Source of the DNA: JAPOUP01 sp965203255 | GTDB lineage: Bacteria > Pseudomonadota > Alphaproteobacteria > Rhodobacterales > Rhodobacteraceae | Length of the DNA: 64,000 nucleotides | Assembly: GCA_965203255.1 (NCBI GenBank) | Contig: OZ241882.1 | Location: forward strand, 3,224,001-3,288,000 | Direction: 5' to 3' | Shown: piece by piece, positions 27,954 to 37,157 of the stretch | How the letters are laid out: each line of letters begins with the position of its first letter | Numbering within the stretch: the stretch's first letter is position 1 | Notes under the pieces: generated by a model | The model's input: the letters and a program-made list of their open reading frames with translations, nothing else | What the model was told of the DNA's origin: nothing | Databases searched by the model: none | Translations under genes and position numbers: made by a program

Positions 27954-28565
27954 TTAGCCGCTCTGAAGCTGGGTAGCCAGCAATTGTCTGATGAGTTCGA
28001 TCAATTTTTTCAGACTCCCGCTATCCGCCTCTCGCAATGCCAATTGGTATGGCTTCTGGAACTCGTCTTGCCGCAAGAGTTCCGGAAGGATTCTCTTGCC
28101 CGGCAAAAGCCCGCCGGACTTCACGCACAGAGTGAAGTAGCAGACCGCTCGGGCGGTTCGTCCATTCCCATTGATGAACGGGTGGATGTGATTGATCTTC
28201 CACAAAACGAAAGCTGTCAGGCCAACTGGATCCGCAGCCTGCCAGTGCCAATTGACCGTGTTGGTGAGATCATCCATCATCGGCTGCACACGAAACCACT
28301 CCGGTGGTTTGAACACGATGTGTCCTTCTGGGTTTCGCACTTTCACAGCACATGGACGATATGCGCCGGCGAAATGATGCAGTCCGACGATGGCGTGAAA
28401 GTTGATGGCCTTGATCATGGACTGCGAAATAAACGGACGCTGTATGTCCAGCGCAGCTTGGATCATCGAGAGCAGAAAATCGTAGTGCCTATAACGGTTT
28501 GAATCGGCAACGGCTTGGTAGACAGAGTGATTTTCGCTTCCTTGCGACAGTTCGTATAGGTCCAT
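27954..28565 (-). CDS. Fic domain protein, probable AMP-transferase toxin
   Basis: 203 residues. The catalytic loop at residues 128-139 is a perfect HPFINGNGRTAR, preceded by the flap region around VKVRNPEGHIVFKPPEWFRV. Fic enzymes transfer AMP (or another nucleotide part) to target proteins; the His activates the acceptor and the loop holds the phosphates. No inhibitory (S/T)xxxE(G/N) motif is evident in this protein itself. It starts 3 bases after the small upstream gene, which carries that motif, so the pair looks like a class I Fic toxin/antitoxin module. Confidence 0.9.
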   Translation of the reverse strand: MDLYELSQGSENHSVYQAVADSNRYRHYDFLLSMIQAALDIQRPFISQSMIKAINFHAIVGLHHFAGAYRPCAVKVRNPEGHIVFKPPEWFRVQPMMDDLTNTVNWHWQAADPVGLTAFVLWKINHIHPFINGNGRTARAVCYFTLCVKSGGLLPGKRILPELLRQDEFQKPYQLALREADSGSLKKLIELIRQLLATQLQSG

Positions 28566-28568
28566 CGG

Positions 28569-28763
28569 TCAACCGAACCGCTTGCGAAGATCCTGCCGAA
28601 TTCTCTCCCTCCTCTCCTCGTCATTGCTGTTTTCGCCTTCCATTATGAATGAAATGGCCTGCTCGCGGAATTCATCTGCGGTCAAGTCTGGCTTGGCTGC
28701 CTTACGAAGTTCTTCCGCGAAGTCGTCGTTTTCAGATGGAAGCAACTGTTCGGCTGAGATCAT
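28569..28763 (-). CDS. putative class I Fic antitoxin (VbhA-like)
   Basis: 64 residues from ATG 28763, with AAGGAG 8-9 bases upstream; the frame is open further upstream but without a better start. Residues 38-43 read SFIMEG, matching the inhibitory-helix motif (S/T)xxxE(G/N) of Fic antitoxins, whose Glu blocks ATP gamma-phosphate positioning. The helix around it (EFREQAISFIMEGE) parallels the VbhA helix. No other domain is visible. It is translationally coupled to the Fic gene. Antitoxin identity is inferred from motif and position. Confidence 0.68.
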   Translation of the reverse strand: MISAEQLLPSENDDFAEELRKAAKPDLTADEFREQAISFIMEGENSNDEERRERIRQDLRKRFG

Positions 28764-28923
28764 TGTTGGGTCTCCTTGTTCGAGGTGATCCGAGAAATAA
28801 ATTACTTCTGATGCTGGTCTTTGCATGACCTCATGTGATGGTGCAGGGTTGCGCACTCAAAAATGTGCAAACAAGAAAGATAGGTTCAACCAAAAAAGAC
28901 AGGTAACTGCTCACCCCTTCCTA

Positions 28924-30170
28924 GTGGATTGTAAGAAACAAATGCTTGCATTTGTCCGTGAAGCCTGCCACTGTCTTCCAGTCGCCGTCAGGCGGCCCCG
29001 TAACAACCATAGAGACAGCAGGCAGGGCAATGGGCAGGAAACCGAAGAGACAGGAAATCAGGCTTTCGGACGGCGACCGCGAACGCCTCGAAAGGATCGC
29101 GAAGGACCGGCGGAGCATCCAGAAGCACGTCTGGCGCGCCCGGATCATCCTCGACCTCGGGTCGGGGGGCGGCGCCGCGGAGGCCATCCGGCGGACCGGA
29201 AAGTGCCGGTCGACCGTGGAGCGCTGGTGGGACCGCTTCCCTGGGCGGGGCGTGGACGGGCTGCTGCGGGACGCGACCCGCCCTCCGGGACTGGAGCCGA
29301 CCCCGGACGGAACGGTGAGGGCCGTGGTCGCCCTGGCGATGTCGCCACCGCCCCCGCACGCCCGGCACTGGACACTGCGGGCGCTGGCGAGGAGGCTGGC
29401 GCTGACCGCCACGAACGTGCACAGCATCCTGAAGCGCAACGGGCTCAGGCCGCACCAGGTCAGGACGTCCAGGGTCTCCCGCGACCCGCGGTTCGAGCTC
29501 AAGGTCCGCGACGTCGTGGGCCTGTATGTCGACCCGCCGGACCATGCGGTGGTCCTCTCGGTTGACGGAAAGACGCAGATTCAGGCACTTGGGCGGACCC
29601 AGAGGCCCCTCCCGATGAAGCCGGGGCATGCGGAGACCAGGACGCGCGACTGCAGGCGCAACGGCACCACCTGCCTGCTGGCGGCCCCCGCCGTCGCGAC
29701 AGGCAGGGTGGTCGGTCAGATGACCGGGCGGCACCGGTCGGCGGAGTTCACCGCCTTCCCCGCCCACGTCGCCGAAGGGACCGGGCCGGGCACCCCGGTG
29801 CACGTCATCCTGGACAACGTGTCCTCCCATAAGTCCGCCGAGGTCCACGAATGGTTGGGGAACCGTCCCGACTGGACATTCCATTTCACCCCGACATCGG
29901 CGTCGTGGATGAACGCGGTCGAGGGCTTCTTCTCCAGGCTGACGAGGCAGCGGCTGAAGGACGCCGTCTTCGACTCGCTCGACGACTGCGTCGCGGCGAT
30001 CGAGGGCTACATCGAGCACCACAACGCCAGCGACGCCCGCCCGTTCCGCTGGAGCCGGAATCCGGAGGATCTCGTGGCGTCGTGGAAGCGCGGGCACAGG
30101 AAGCTCCAGGAGATGGCGGCGGCTGGGAATACGGCATGAGAAATGTAATCTTTTGTTTTTCGCAAAACAC
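28924..30170 (+). mobile_element. IS630 family element, complete
   Basis: 1247 bp flanked by TA on both sides (28922-28923, 30171-30172). Ends are imperfect inverted repeats: GTGGATTGTAAGAAACAAAT on the left against GTGTTTTGCGAAAAACAAAA on the right. It carries one intact transposase and has inserted beside, and probably into, an older IS66 remnant. Confidence 0.87.
29030..30139 (+). CDS. IS630 family transposase
   Basis: 369 residues in one frame. HTH region: AEAIRRTGKCRSTVERWWDRF. Catalytic DDE_3 domain: VVLSVDGKTQIQALGRTQ, VHVILDNVSSHKS and TSASWMNAVEGFFSRLTRQR supply Asp, Asp and Glu. Unlike the other IS630 type in this window it needs no frameshift. Start MGRKPKRQ chosen over an upstream in-frame ATG because it fits the family N-terminus. 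Confidence 0.92.
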   Translation: MGRKPKRQEIRLSDGDRERLERIAKDRRSIQKHVWRARIILDLGSGGGAAEAIRRTGKCRSTVERWWDRFPGRGVDGLLRDATRPPGLEPTPDGTVRAVVALAMSPPPPHARHWTLRALARRLALTATNVHSILKRNGLRPHQVRTSRVSRDPRFELKVRDVVGLYVDPPDHAVVLSVDGKTQIQALGRTQRPLPMKPGHAETRTRDCRRNGTTCLLAAPAVATGRVVGQMTGRHRSAEFTAFPAHVAEGTGPGTPVHVILDNVSSHKSAEVHEWLGNRPDWTFHFTPTSASWMNAVEGFFSRLTRQRLKDAVFDSLDDCVAAIEGYIEHHNASDARPFRWSRNPEDLVASWKRGHRKLQEMAAAGNTA

Positions 30171-30172
30171 TA

Positions 30173-30378
30173 GGTGCGGACCGGGCATTGTGCAGTTTGA
30201 CCATGGCGGCGGCGTCCCCGGCTAGGGCGATCCGGATGGCGACGGGTGGGTTGTATCCGAGGGCGGCCATCGAGCTGAGGTAGCTGGAGATCCGGCACCA
30301 TGCCTCGGCGTGGAGCTGTGTCCTGAAGCAGCCTGACACCTTGACCTTCACCTTGGCCATGCGGATTTTCCTCTCTCC
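30173..30378 (-). pseudogene. IS66-type transposase remnant (C-terminal part)
   Basis: Reads ERKIRMAKVKVKVSGCFRTQ, then AEAWCRISSYLSSMAALGYN and AIRIALAGDAAAMV. The ER-IRM-KVK-KVSGCFRT pattern with an ISSYL/IRSYL helix is the C-terminal signature of IS66 TnpC transposases. Only about 65 codons remain; the fragment ends at the IS630 insertion point and nothing upstream on this strand continues it. Confidence 0.6.
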
Positions 30379-30529
30379 GGCGCTATGCCGATACCGGATT
30401 CATTCAACCGCTCCCTTCACCGGCCAGGGCCGCGCAGGCCCGCGCAGCCCCCCGGCGTCATGCCGGGCATACGTGGCCGTCGAAGCCCTGGACCGGTGGC
30501 GCAGGACATCCTGTCTCCTCGTATACGGG

Positions 30530-31419
30530 CATGTTCACCTTGAGGTGGAGGTTCGCGTCGGTGGACGGCAGCCCGTGGTCCCACCCGGACCTCTGGAAGG
30601 CGTCGGCCTTCCTGGCGCGCCTCTCCCATGTCTGTCCGGGTTCGCTGGCCCCGGACCAGCCGACAGCGGTCCGTGGTCGCCGGGCCTCCCCCGGGCATGA
30701 AGGGAGGATCCCTTTCCTTCAATGGCCTGCTGTGCGGCCCGTTGGACGACAGCCCGTCCCCGGCGACGGCCGCCTTCATGTGCGGGTCCCCGACGGGCCG
30801 TCCCGCCGCGTTCCGCTCGCAGTCGTTTTTCGTCGAGCCGTCCTCCCTGCGGATCGGCTCCGGCGCCAGCGGCAGCGCCTCCCCGATGTCGGGATGGACG
30901 GTCGCAGCCCCGAGGGCCTGGTGATGGTATGTCCCCGTCCCGTCGCGGTGCTCCCTGCCGCAGCGGCTGCGGCGGCTGGCACTGCGGGAGGAATGGTACC
31001 CGGTGCCGTCGACGGAGACCAGCGGATGGCCGCCGGACACCGTCCACCCCTCCAGCACCTTTCCGCGCTGCAGCGCCGCGTGGATGCCCGCGAGGCGGCG
31101 GCGGAGGTCCCGGGGGCCGGCCCCGTCCAGCCGCTGGCGCATCCAGGTGTCCGACGGCGCCCGCCCCGCGCCGAAGAGCGGGCGGAGGCTCCGCGCCATC
31201 ACCGGATCACCGCCGCCCCGGACCTGCCGGCCGGACCGCGGCAGCGACGGCATCCTGGACGCGAACACCGCGGGGCCCGGCATCAGGCAGTCGGAAAGGC
31301 CGATGCCACGCGTGGATGCCACGCGTGCCGACCGGGTCGGCGACGCGGTGGAGGCATGCGCACACCGCACGAAGCATACCAGGCATCGACAGATGCTTTC
31401 GGAAGGAGTTCCCTGACAT
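30530..31419 (-). pseudogene. decayed DDE transposase (unclassified IS type)
   Basis: Pieces in two or three frames: FRKHLSMPGMLRAVCACLHR, LSDCLMPGPAVFASRMPSL, ARSLRPLFGAGRAPSDTWMRQ, LVSVDGTGYHSS, TYHHQALGAATVHPDIGEAL and PIRREDGSTKNDCERNA. These resemble a transposase group with a VSVDGTGYHSS motif usually left unclassified (ISNCY-like). Frame changes near RGIHAW and after SASRRSRCG, and loss of the C-terminus, make it non-functional. I could not find its terminal repeats. Confidence 0.6.
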
Positions 31420-31763
31420 TTTCCTGCCCGGCTTTTGCCTGTCTGTCCGCAGGATGGCCGATCCGGTGCGGAAAGTCCACGAAAGAAAATTCGCGATGCC
31501 CGCGCAACAGACTGATAATGAAAGAAAAGAATTCCTGGCGGGAATTGCTGAGGATTAAGCGGAGGGGAGGGGAAATGGAGGATCAATTCCCTCGGTCGGG
31601 CTCACTGTGGGTCGGGCCGATTCGCCCGAATGTCGAACTGTCCGAATAGAGTCGTGATGGAGCGTCTCCGCAGCACTCGGTGGTCGCGCGGGTTTTGCCG
31701 AACCGAGTAGTTCTTCGGTGGTCGGCCCGGAAATGGATGGACTCGACCCAGATATTGCTCTGA

Positions 31764-32132
31764 TCAGCTTGCCAGACGTTCAGCGTTCCCCAGGTCAACC
31801 GACACCAGCTGGCTCACGCCCATCTCGCCCATCGTCACCCCGAACAGGCGGTCCATGTGGTCCATGGTGATCGCGTGATGATTAGGAACCGTGTTTCGGT
31901 CCGGCGCGTCAACCTCGTCAAGCACACAGACGGGGGCCGGATTCGCTAGGAACACCGCGAATATGAGCGCCAGCGCCGTCAGGCTCTGCTCGCGCCACGA
32001 AAACAGGGGCAGTGTGCTGAGTCTCTTTCCGGGGTGGCTGGCACATGATCTCCAGTCCGGCATCAGCGGGTCGTCCGACTCAACCATCTCCAGCTGTGCC
32101 TCTCCACCATCAAAAAGGTGTCCGAACAGCAT
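31764..32132 (-). pseudogene. smc: decayed C-terminal fragment of SMC chromosome-segregation ATPase
   Basis: Reads LFGHLFDGGEAQLEMVESDD, EQSLTALALIFAVFLANPAP, VCVLDEVDAP and MDRLFGVTMGEMGVSQLVSV, which follow the ABC-ATPase head of alphaproteobacterial SMC. The ABC signature LSGGEQ is ruined (FSWREQ) and about 25 residues between DEVDAP and HHAITM are missing. No coiled coil or N-terminal head is present nearby. It is either a stray duplicate or the remains of a rearranged locus. Confidence 0.8.
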
Positions 32133-32645
32133 CGCAAAATTGCCTTTGAGGATCGTAGGCCCGGGAGTCCCCGGAAATGAAATGCGCTATTCGGTGCTCC
32201 CGGCCCAGGCGGAGCACAGCCTCGAGGAACTTCGACTTTTCGGATACCTCTCCAATGACAGACAGTACGGCTCCGTCATGCAACGGGTGGTTTCCAGGCC
32301 CCTCGGAAGACTGGAGCAATCGGGATCATCTGTGGCTTCGAGCCTTGGTTCCGGGCACAGAATGGGAAGCGGAGGTCATCGCACCGGAATCGACATTTCC
32401 AATCGACGTTAGGCCGCGTCGATCACTTTGGTTTTCACGCAGACCGCGCTTTCAATTGACGCGTGGATCTGGCATGGATCACATAGGTCAAATGGTGATG
32501 GCCAGGCAGCTCGGCACTCTTCGACCTGCGGCACAGGGGCAGTTGCTGTCCCTGCTCGGTCGGTGAGATCATTTCCCAACGGGGTGCCCGGCAAATTAGG
32601 ACCTGCACCCAAAGGCGGCACATTGAGGTTGTAGGGAGAGTTCCG
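32133..32645. other. intergenic, probable decayed DNA upstream of the ABC transporter
   Basis: No gene is supported. Frames on both strands are short or lack starts. The upstream continuation of the smc fragment cannot be followed beyond about 32140. The right end holds the leader and ribosome binding site (AGGGAG, spacer 6) of the ABC transporter gene. Confidence 0.35.
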
Positions 32646-34490
32646 GTGTTCCGGTATTTCGAATCCTTGGTCGACCCCTATGCTCCCTATCGGGTTACGG
32701 ATACGCCGCCTCGGACATTGTTCGCTTTCCTGTGGGACTATTCGCAGCCTTTCAGGAGGTACTATGCCCTATCGGCGCTGATGTCGGTGATTGTCGCTGG
32801 GATCGATGTTGGTTTGATCTTCTACCTGGGCCGTGTGGTTGACCTGCTTAACTCCGGTGACCCCGCTGACGTCTGGGCCAGATACGGGCTGGAACTGGTT
32901 CTGGCAGCCGTGTTCCTTCTGGTCGGACGTCCACTGATCCAGATGCTTAGCGTTGTGCTTTTGAACAACACCATTCTGCCAAATTTCGGCACGTTGGTCC
33001 GTTGGCGGTCCCATGTCCAGGTTCTTCGGCAATCTGTAGGCTGGTTTGAGAACGATTTCGCGGGTCGGATTGCCAACCGCATCATGCAGACGCCAAGCGC
33101 TGCGGGCGAAACAGTCTATCATGTCTTCGATGCCATCACCTATTCGATAGCCTATGTCACAGGTGCATCCGTGCTCTTGTGGAGCGCCGACATCCGCTTG
33201 GTAACACCGTTGCTGGTTTGGCTTGGGCTTTATCTTGTTTTGTTGGGCTGGACGATCAAGCATGTAGGCCCCGCGTCGAAGGCGGCTTCCGATGCCCGCA
33301 GCCAGGTGACGGGCCGGGTCGTTGACAGCTACACGAATATCCATTCGGTCAAGCTCTTCGCGCATCATGATCGCGAGCTTTCCTATGCTCGGGAAGCGAT
33401 TGAACACACCCGTCAGACATTCGGGCGGGAAATGCGGCTCTATACGATCATGAACGTTTCGTTGGTGCTGCTGAACGGATTTCTCATTGTTGGCGTGGTT
33501 GGTTGGGCGATCGGCTTGTGGATGGCCAACTTGGCCACCGTCGGCATGGTTGCGGCGGCTACGGCGCTAACGTTGCGGCTCAACTCGATGACGGACTGGA
33601 TCATGTGGGCGGTCAGCGCGTTCTTCCGTTCGTTAGGCATAGTTGCGGAGGGAATGGAGACCATCGCCCAGCCAATCGAGCTGGTTGACGCACCGAATGC
33701 CAGACCGCTCGAGTTTCGCAGGGGTGCGGTCGTGGTTGAACGGTTGTCACATCACTACGGTCGGGGCGCCGGAGGATTGGACTCGGTCTGTCTGGAGATT
33801 GCGCCCGGAGAGAAAGTTGGACTCGTAGGTCGGTCGGGAGCCGGAAAGTCGACGTTGGTGAAATTGCTCCTCAGATTTTACGAATCGGAGCGCGGTCGTA
33901 TCCTGATCGATGGCCAAGACATTGCATTGGTCACTCAGGACAGCCTCCGGCAGGTGATCGGCATGGTCCAACAGGACAGTTCGCTGCTGCACCGCTCTGT
34001 CCGGGAGAACATCCTCTATGGCCGCGCGGATGCCTCGGAGAATGAGATAGTCGCTGCGGCGGAGCAGGCTGAAGCGCACGAATTCATCGTTGGATTGCGT
34101 GATGCCGAAGGTCGCTGCGGATACAATGCGCATGTTGGCGAACGTGGCGTGAAGCTCTCCGGCGGGCAGCGCCAGCGGATCGCGCTTGCCCGTGTGATCC
34201 TGAAGGACGCGCCGATCCTTGTTCTTGATGAGGCCACAAGTGCTCTCGATAGCGAGGTGGAAGCGGCTGTCCAATCAACACTCTATGGAATGATGGAAGG
34301 CAAGACCGTCATTGCGATTGCGCATCGACTTTCGACGATTGCCAAGCTCGACAGGATTCTGGTGTTGGATGGCGGAAAGATCGCCGAACAGGGGAATCAC
34401 AGTGAGCTTCTTGCCAAGGGAGGATTGTACGCCACATTCTGGTCCAGGCAGTCCGGCGGTTTCATTCGCACAGACGATGTCGCCGCATGA
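32646..34490 (+). CDS. ABC exporter with fused permease and ATPase domains
   Basis: 614 residues. A six-helix transmembrane domain (about 40-340) precedes a nucleotide-binding domain with Walker A GRSGAGKST, Q-loop MVQQDSSLLHRSVREN, signature LSGGQRQRIALARV, Walker B ILVLDEATSALD and H-loop IAHRLST. Lipid or drug exporter type; the substrate is unknown. GTG start. It overlaps the methyltransferase gene by ATGA, and the pair is likely co-transcribed with the ion-channel gene. Confidence 0.92.
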   Translation: MFRYFESLVDPYAPYRVTDTPPRTLFAFLWDYSQPFRRYYALSALMSVIVAGIDVGLIFYLGRVVDLLNSGDPADVWARYGLELVLAAVFLLVGRPLIQMLSVVLLNNTILPNFGTLVRWRSHVQVLRQSVGWFENDFAGRIANRIMQTPSAAGETVYHVFDAITYSIAYVTGASVLLWSADIRLVTPLLVWLGLYLVLLGWTIKHVGPASKAASDARSQVTGRVVDSYTNIHSVKLFAHHDRELSYAREAIEHTRQTFGREMRLYTIMNVSLVLLNGFLIVGVVGWAIGLWMANLATVGMVAAATALTLRLNSMTDWIMWAVSAFFRSLGIVAEGMETIAQPIELVDAPNARPLEFRRGAVVVERLSHHYGRGAGGLDSVCLEIAPGEKVGLVGRSGAGKSTLVKLLLRFYESERGRILIDGQDIALVTQDSLRQVIGMVQQDSSLLHRSVRENILYGRADASENEIVAAAEQAEAHEFIVGLRDAEGRCGYNAHVGERGVKLSGGQRQRIALARVILKDAPILVLDEATSALDSEVEAAVQSTLYGMMEGKTVIAIAHRLSTIAKLDRILVLDGGKIAEQGNHSELLAKGGLYATFWSRQSGGFIRTDDVAA

Positions 34491-35701
34491 CTCATTTGAT
34501 CGAAAGGCTGGACCGCGGTGGCGAAGGTGTTGCCTCCGGCCCGGTGCATGTGCCTCTGGCACTTCCCGGTGAGATCGTGATCGGAGAGTTGCGGTCCGGC
34601 CGAATTGCCGTGCCCAGGATCGTGAAACCTTCTCCAGATCGGGTGTGCCCCCCTTGCCGGCATTTCCGATCCTGTGGAGGCTGCGCTCTGCAACATGCCT
34701 CTGACGACTTTGTAAGGGGTTGGAAGAAGCAGGTTGTTCGCGACGCACTATCGAAATTCGAGCTGCCCGCGCCAATTCGGGGCATTCATACCTCACCATC
34801 GGCCTCACGTCGCAGGGCCGTGTTTTCCGGTCGCCGATTGAAGAATCACGCGGTTGTTGGATTTCATGCGCGCGCATCGAACAGAGTTGTTGATATCCCG
34901 CACTGTGTTCTTCTGGAACCCGACCTCATGGCGCTTCTTCCCGCTTTGGAAAGGATCGTCATGGTTGGAGCGACCCGTCGGGGCGAACTGCGCATTACGG
35001 TGAATTCAAGTGTGGCGGGTGCCGACATCTGTGCCGCTGGCGGCAAACAGGTTGATGTGGAACTACAGGGTGAATTGGTTCGGATTGCTCTGGACAATCC
35101 GATCGCCCGCCTTACATGGAACGGTGACCTCGTGGTACAGCCTGACCGGCCTTATCAGGACTTGGGAGGCATTCAGGTCGTTCCTCCGGCCGGCGCCTTC
35201 CTTCAGCCGACGAAGGAAGGGGAGTTGACCATGATTGACGCCGTGGCTGAAGCGGTGGGTCAAGCCCGCAAAATAGCTGATCTATTCGCGGGCTGCGGAA
35301 CCCTGACCTTGCCACTATCGCGATTGGCTGAGGTTCATGCGGTTGATTCCGATGCGCAGATGCTCGGCTCTCTCGAGGTCGCGTGGCGTGGAGGGCACGG
35401 ACTGAAGAGGGTTACGACCGAAGTCCGCGATCTGTTCCGTCGCCCCTTGAACAGGGAAGATCTGGCGGGATTTGATGCCGCTGTCGCCGATCCACCCCGA
35501 GCCGGCGCAAAGGCGCAGTCAGTCGCCATTGGAGAAAGCGAGGTCAGCTGCGTTGCCATGGTGTCCTGCAATCCGATTTCCTTTGCCCGCGACGTCCGGG
35601 TCCTGGCCGCTTCCGGCTTCAGAATTGATTGGATCGAGGTCATTGACCAGTTTCGGTGGTCGACCCATGTCGAACTGGTCGCACGGCTGTCGCGCGAATG
35701 A
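34487..35701 (+). CDS. class I SAM-dependent RNA m5U methyltransferase (RlmD/TrmA family)
   Basis: 404 residues. An N-terminal TRAM-like segment (LDRGGEGVASGP) is followed by cluster cysteines CPPCRHFRSCGGCALQH for a 4Fe-4S centre, the SAM site KIADLFAGCGTLTLPLS, ADPPRAGAKAQ and the catalytic VSCNPISFARD with nucleophile Cys. It methylates uridine C5 in 23S rRNA or tRNA; which site cannot be told. The last domain ends as expected near the stop. Confidence 0.9.
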   Translation: MTHLIERLDRGGEGVASGPVHVPLALPGEIVIGELRSGRIAVPRIVKPSPDRVCPPCRHFRSCGGCALQHASDDFVRGWKKQVVRDALSKFELPAPIRGIHTSPSASRRRAVFSGRRLKNHAVVGFHARASNRVVDIPHCVLLEPDLMALLPALERIVMVGATRRGELRITVNSSVAGADICAAGGKQVDVELQGELVRIALDNPIARLTWNGDLVVQPDRPYQDLGGIQVVPPAGAFLQPTKEGELTMIDAVAEAVGQARKIADLFAGCGTLTLPLSRLAEVHAVDSDAQMLGSLEVAWRGGHGLKRVTTEVRDLFRRPLNREDLAGFDAAVADPPRAGAKAQSVAIGESEVSCVAMVSCNPISFARDVRVLAASGFRIDWIEVIDQFRWSTHVELVARLSRE

Positions 35702-35749
35702 GAGAAACGTGGCGCCCGTAGCGGGTGCGGGAAGGACCGGAGCAGCAGG

Positions 35750-36577
35750 ATGTGGCAGAAATTCCTGAATGGGCTGCGCCCTCAACAGGTGAGGAGTTTG
35801 ATTGAGCGGACGTGGATGGACCGTCTGATCATTGTTGTGATTCTCTTTAACGCCGTCATTCTGGGGTTGGCGACGTCGAGTTGGATCGTTGAGCGTGCGG
35901 GAACGATTGTCCACACCCTTGATAGATTGTGTCTATGGTTCTTCGTTCTGGAACTCTTGGCGAAGATATATGCGTACCGAAAGAGCTTTTTTGTTTCCAG
36001 GGATTCAAGGCCCGGCGACAGGAATTCGACTGGATGGAACCTCTTCGACTTCTTCATAGTTGGAATTTCCATATTTGGGTCAGATACGTTCTCGGTGCTG
36101 CGCGCCCTGAGGATTCTTCGGCTGTTCAGAGCCGTCTCGGTTTCGGAACGGTTGCGCAATACGGTTGAGAGTTTCGTCAGGCTGTTCCCGAAAATGGGGG
36201 GTGTCTTCATGTTGCTGGGATTGGTACATTATGTTGGCGCGGTCATGGCGACGACGTTGTTCGCAGCGGAATTTCCGGATTGGTTTGGCACGCTGGGAAA
36301 GTCGGCGTTCTCCCTGTTTCAGATCATGACGCTCGAGAGCTGGTCCATGGGAATTGTCCGCCCGGTAATGGATGTCTATCCCTTCGCATGGCTGTTCTTT
36401 GTTCCGTTTGTCATTGTGGCGGCCTATTGCGTCGCCAACCTGTTTGTCGCATTGATCGTCGATACAATGCAGACCGCCTACCATGGTCGCGAGGTGGTGG
36501 AGACGAACGAATACCGAAAGGAAGTGCTGAAACGCCTACAGGACATTGAGCGGAGGCTTGACCGCCGAAGGGAGTGA
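35750..36577 (+). CDS. bacterial voltage-gated sodium channel (NaChBac/NavAb type)
   Basis: 275 residues with six membrane segments. S4 carries regularly spaced arginines (SVLRALRILRLFRAVSVSER). The pore loop has TLESWSM at residues 194-200, the selectivity filter of prokaryotic sodium channels. S6 (FVIVAAYCVANLFVALIVDT) leads to a C-terminal coiled coil (EVLKRLQDIERRLDRR). Functions as a homotetramer in the inner membrane. ATG with GGAG 8-9 bases upstream. Confidence 0.93.
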   Translation: MWQKFLNGLRPQQVRSLIERTWMDRLIIVVILFNAVILGLATSSWIVERAGTIVHTLDRLCLWFFVLELLAKIYAYRKSFFVSRDSRPGDRNSTGWNLFDFFIVGISIFGSDTFSVLRALRILRLFRAVSVSERLRNTVESFVRLFPKMGGVFMLLGLVHYVGAVMATTLFAAEFPDWFGTLGKSAFSLFQIMTLESWSMGIVRPVMDVYPFAWLFFVPFVIVAAYCVANLFVALIVDTMQTAYHGREVVETNEYRKEVLKRLQDIERRLDRRRE

Positions 36578-36659
36578 ACCGGGCGCGGAATATTCATTTC
36601 AATTCCGCGGCTGGCCCGATAGGGTACAGAAAAACTACGGGCGAAGAGGGCATGAAGCA

Positions 36660-37157
36660 ATGCGAGCATTGAGCGCCGGGTTATTCTTTGTGCTTCTTCT
36701 GGGATTCGGGGGCTGTTCAAAGTCGCGCTCCTACGATTGGGATGGGCTCGAAGTGACGCGCGTCGTGGTGCTGAAAGAGGACCGGCGCCTTATGCTCGTC
36801 CATGATGAGATGATTCTCAGCAGCCACAGAATCGATCTTGGATTTGCGCCGATAGGACATAAGCGCTGGGAAGGTGATGGGCGAACGCCTGAAGGTCGTT
36901 ACTTCATAGACCGCCGCAACCCGAACAGCAGATTTCACCTGTCGTTGGGTCTATCCTACCCAAATGCCAGGGATGTTGCCGCAGCCCAGGCAGATGGAAA
37001 GGACCCCGGTGGCGATATTTTCATTCACGGGACAGGCGGCAATTACAGGAAACGCGGCGCTGACTGGACCGAAGGATGCATTTCCGTCTCAAACAGGGAG
37101 ATGGAAACGATTTACGCCAGGGTCAGGAACGGCATACCGGTTGACATCTATCCCTGA
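36660..37157 (+). CDS. L,D-transpeptidase family lipoprotein (YkuD fold)
   Basis: 165 residues. The start is the ATG before a signal peptide ending in LLLGFGGC, a plausible if not ideal lipobox. The catalytic stretch IFIHGTGG..RGADWTEGCISVSN contains the conserved His and nucleophile Cys of YkuD/YafK enzymes, which cross-link or trim peptidoglycan. GDGRTPEGRYFIDRRNP is also characteristic. Its end overlaps the convergent CAP gene by 10 bases. Confidence 0.87.
   Translation: MRALSAGLFFVLLLGFGGCSKSRSYDWDGLEVTRVVVLKEDRRLMLVHDEMILSSHRIDLGFAPIGHKRWEGDGRTPEGRYFIDRRNPNSRFHLSLGLSYPNARDVAAAQADGKDPGGDIFIHGTGGNYRKRGADWTEGCISVSNREMETIYARVRNGIPVDIYP

Noticed and set aside
28988..30097. A 369-codon minus-strand frame opposite the intact IS630 transposase
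   Set aside because: Proline/arginine-rich mirror of a GC-rich gene, no motifs and no ribosome binding site.
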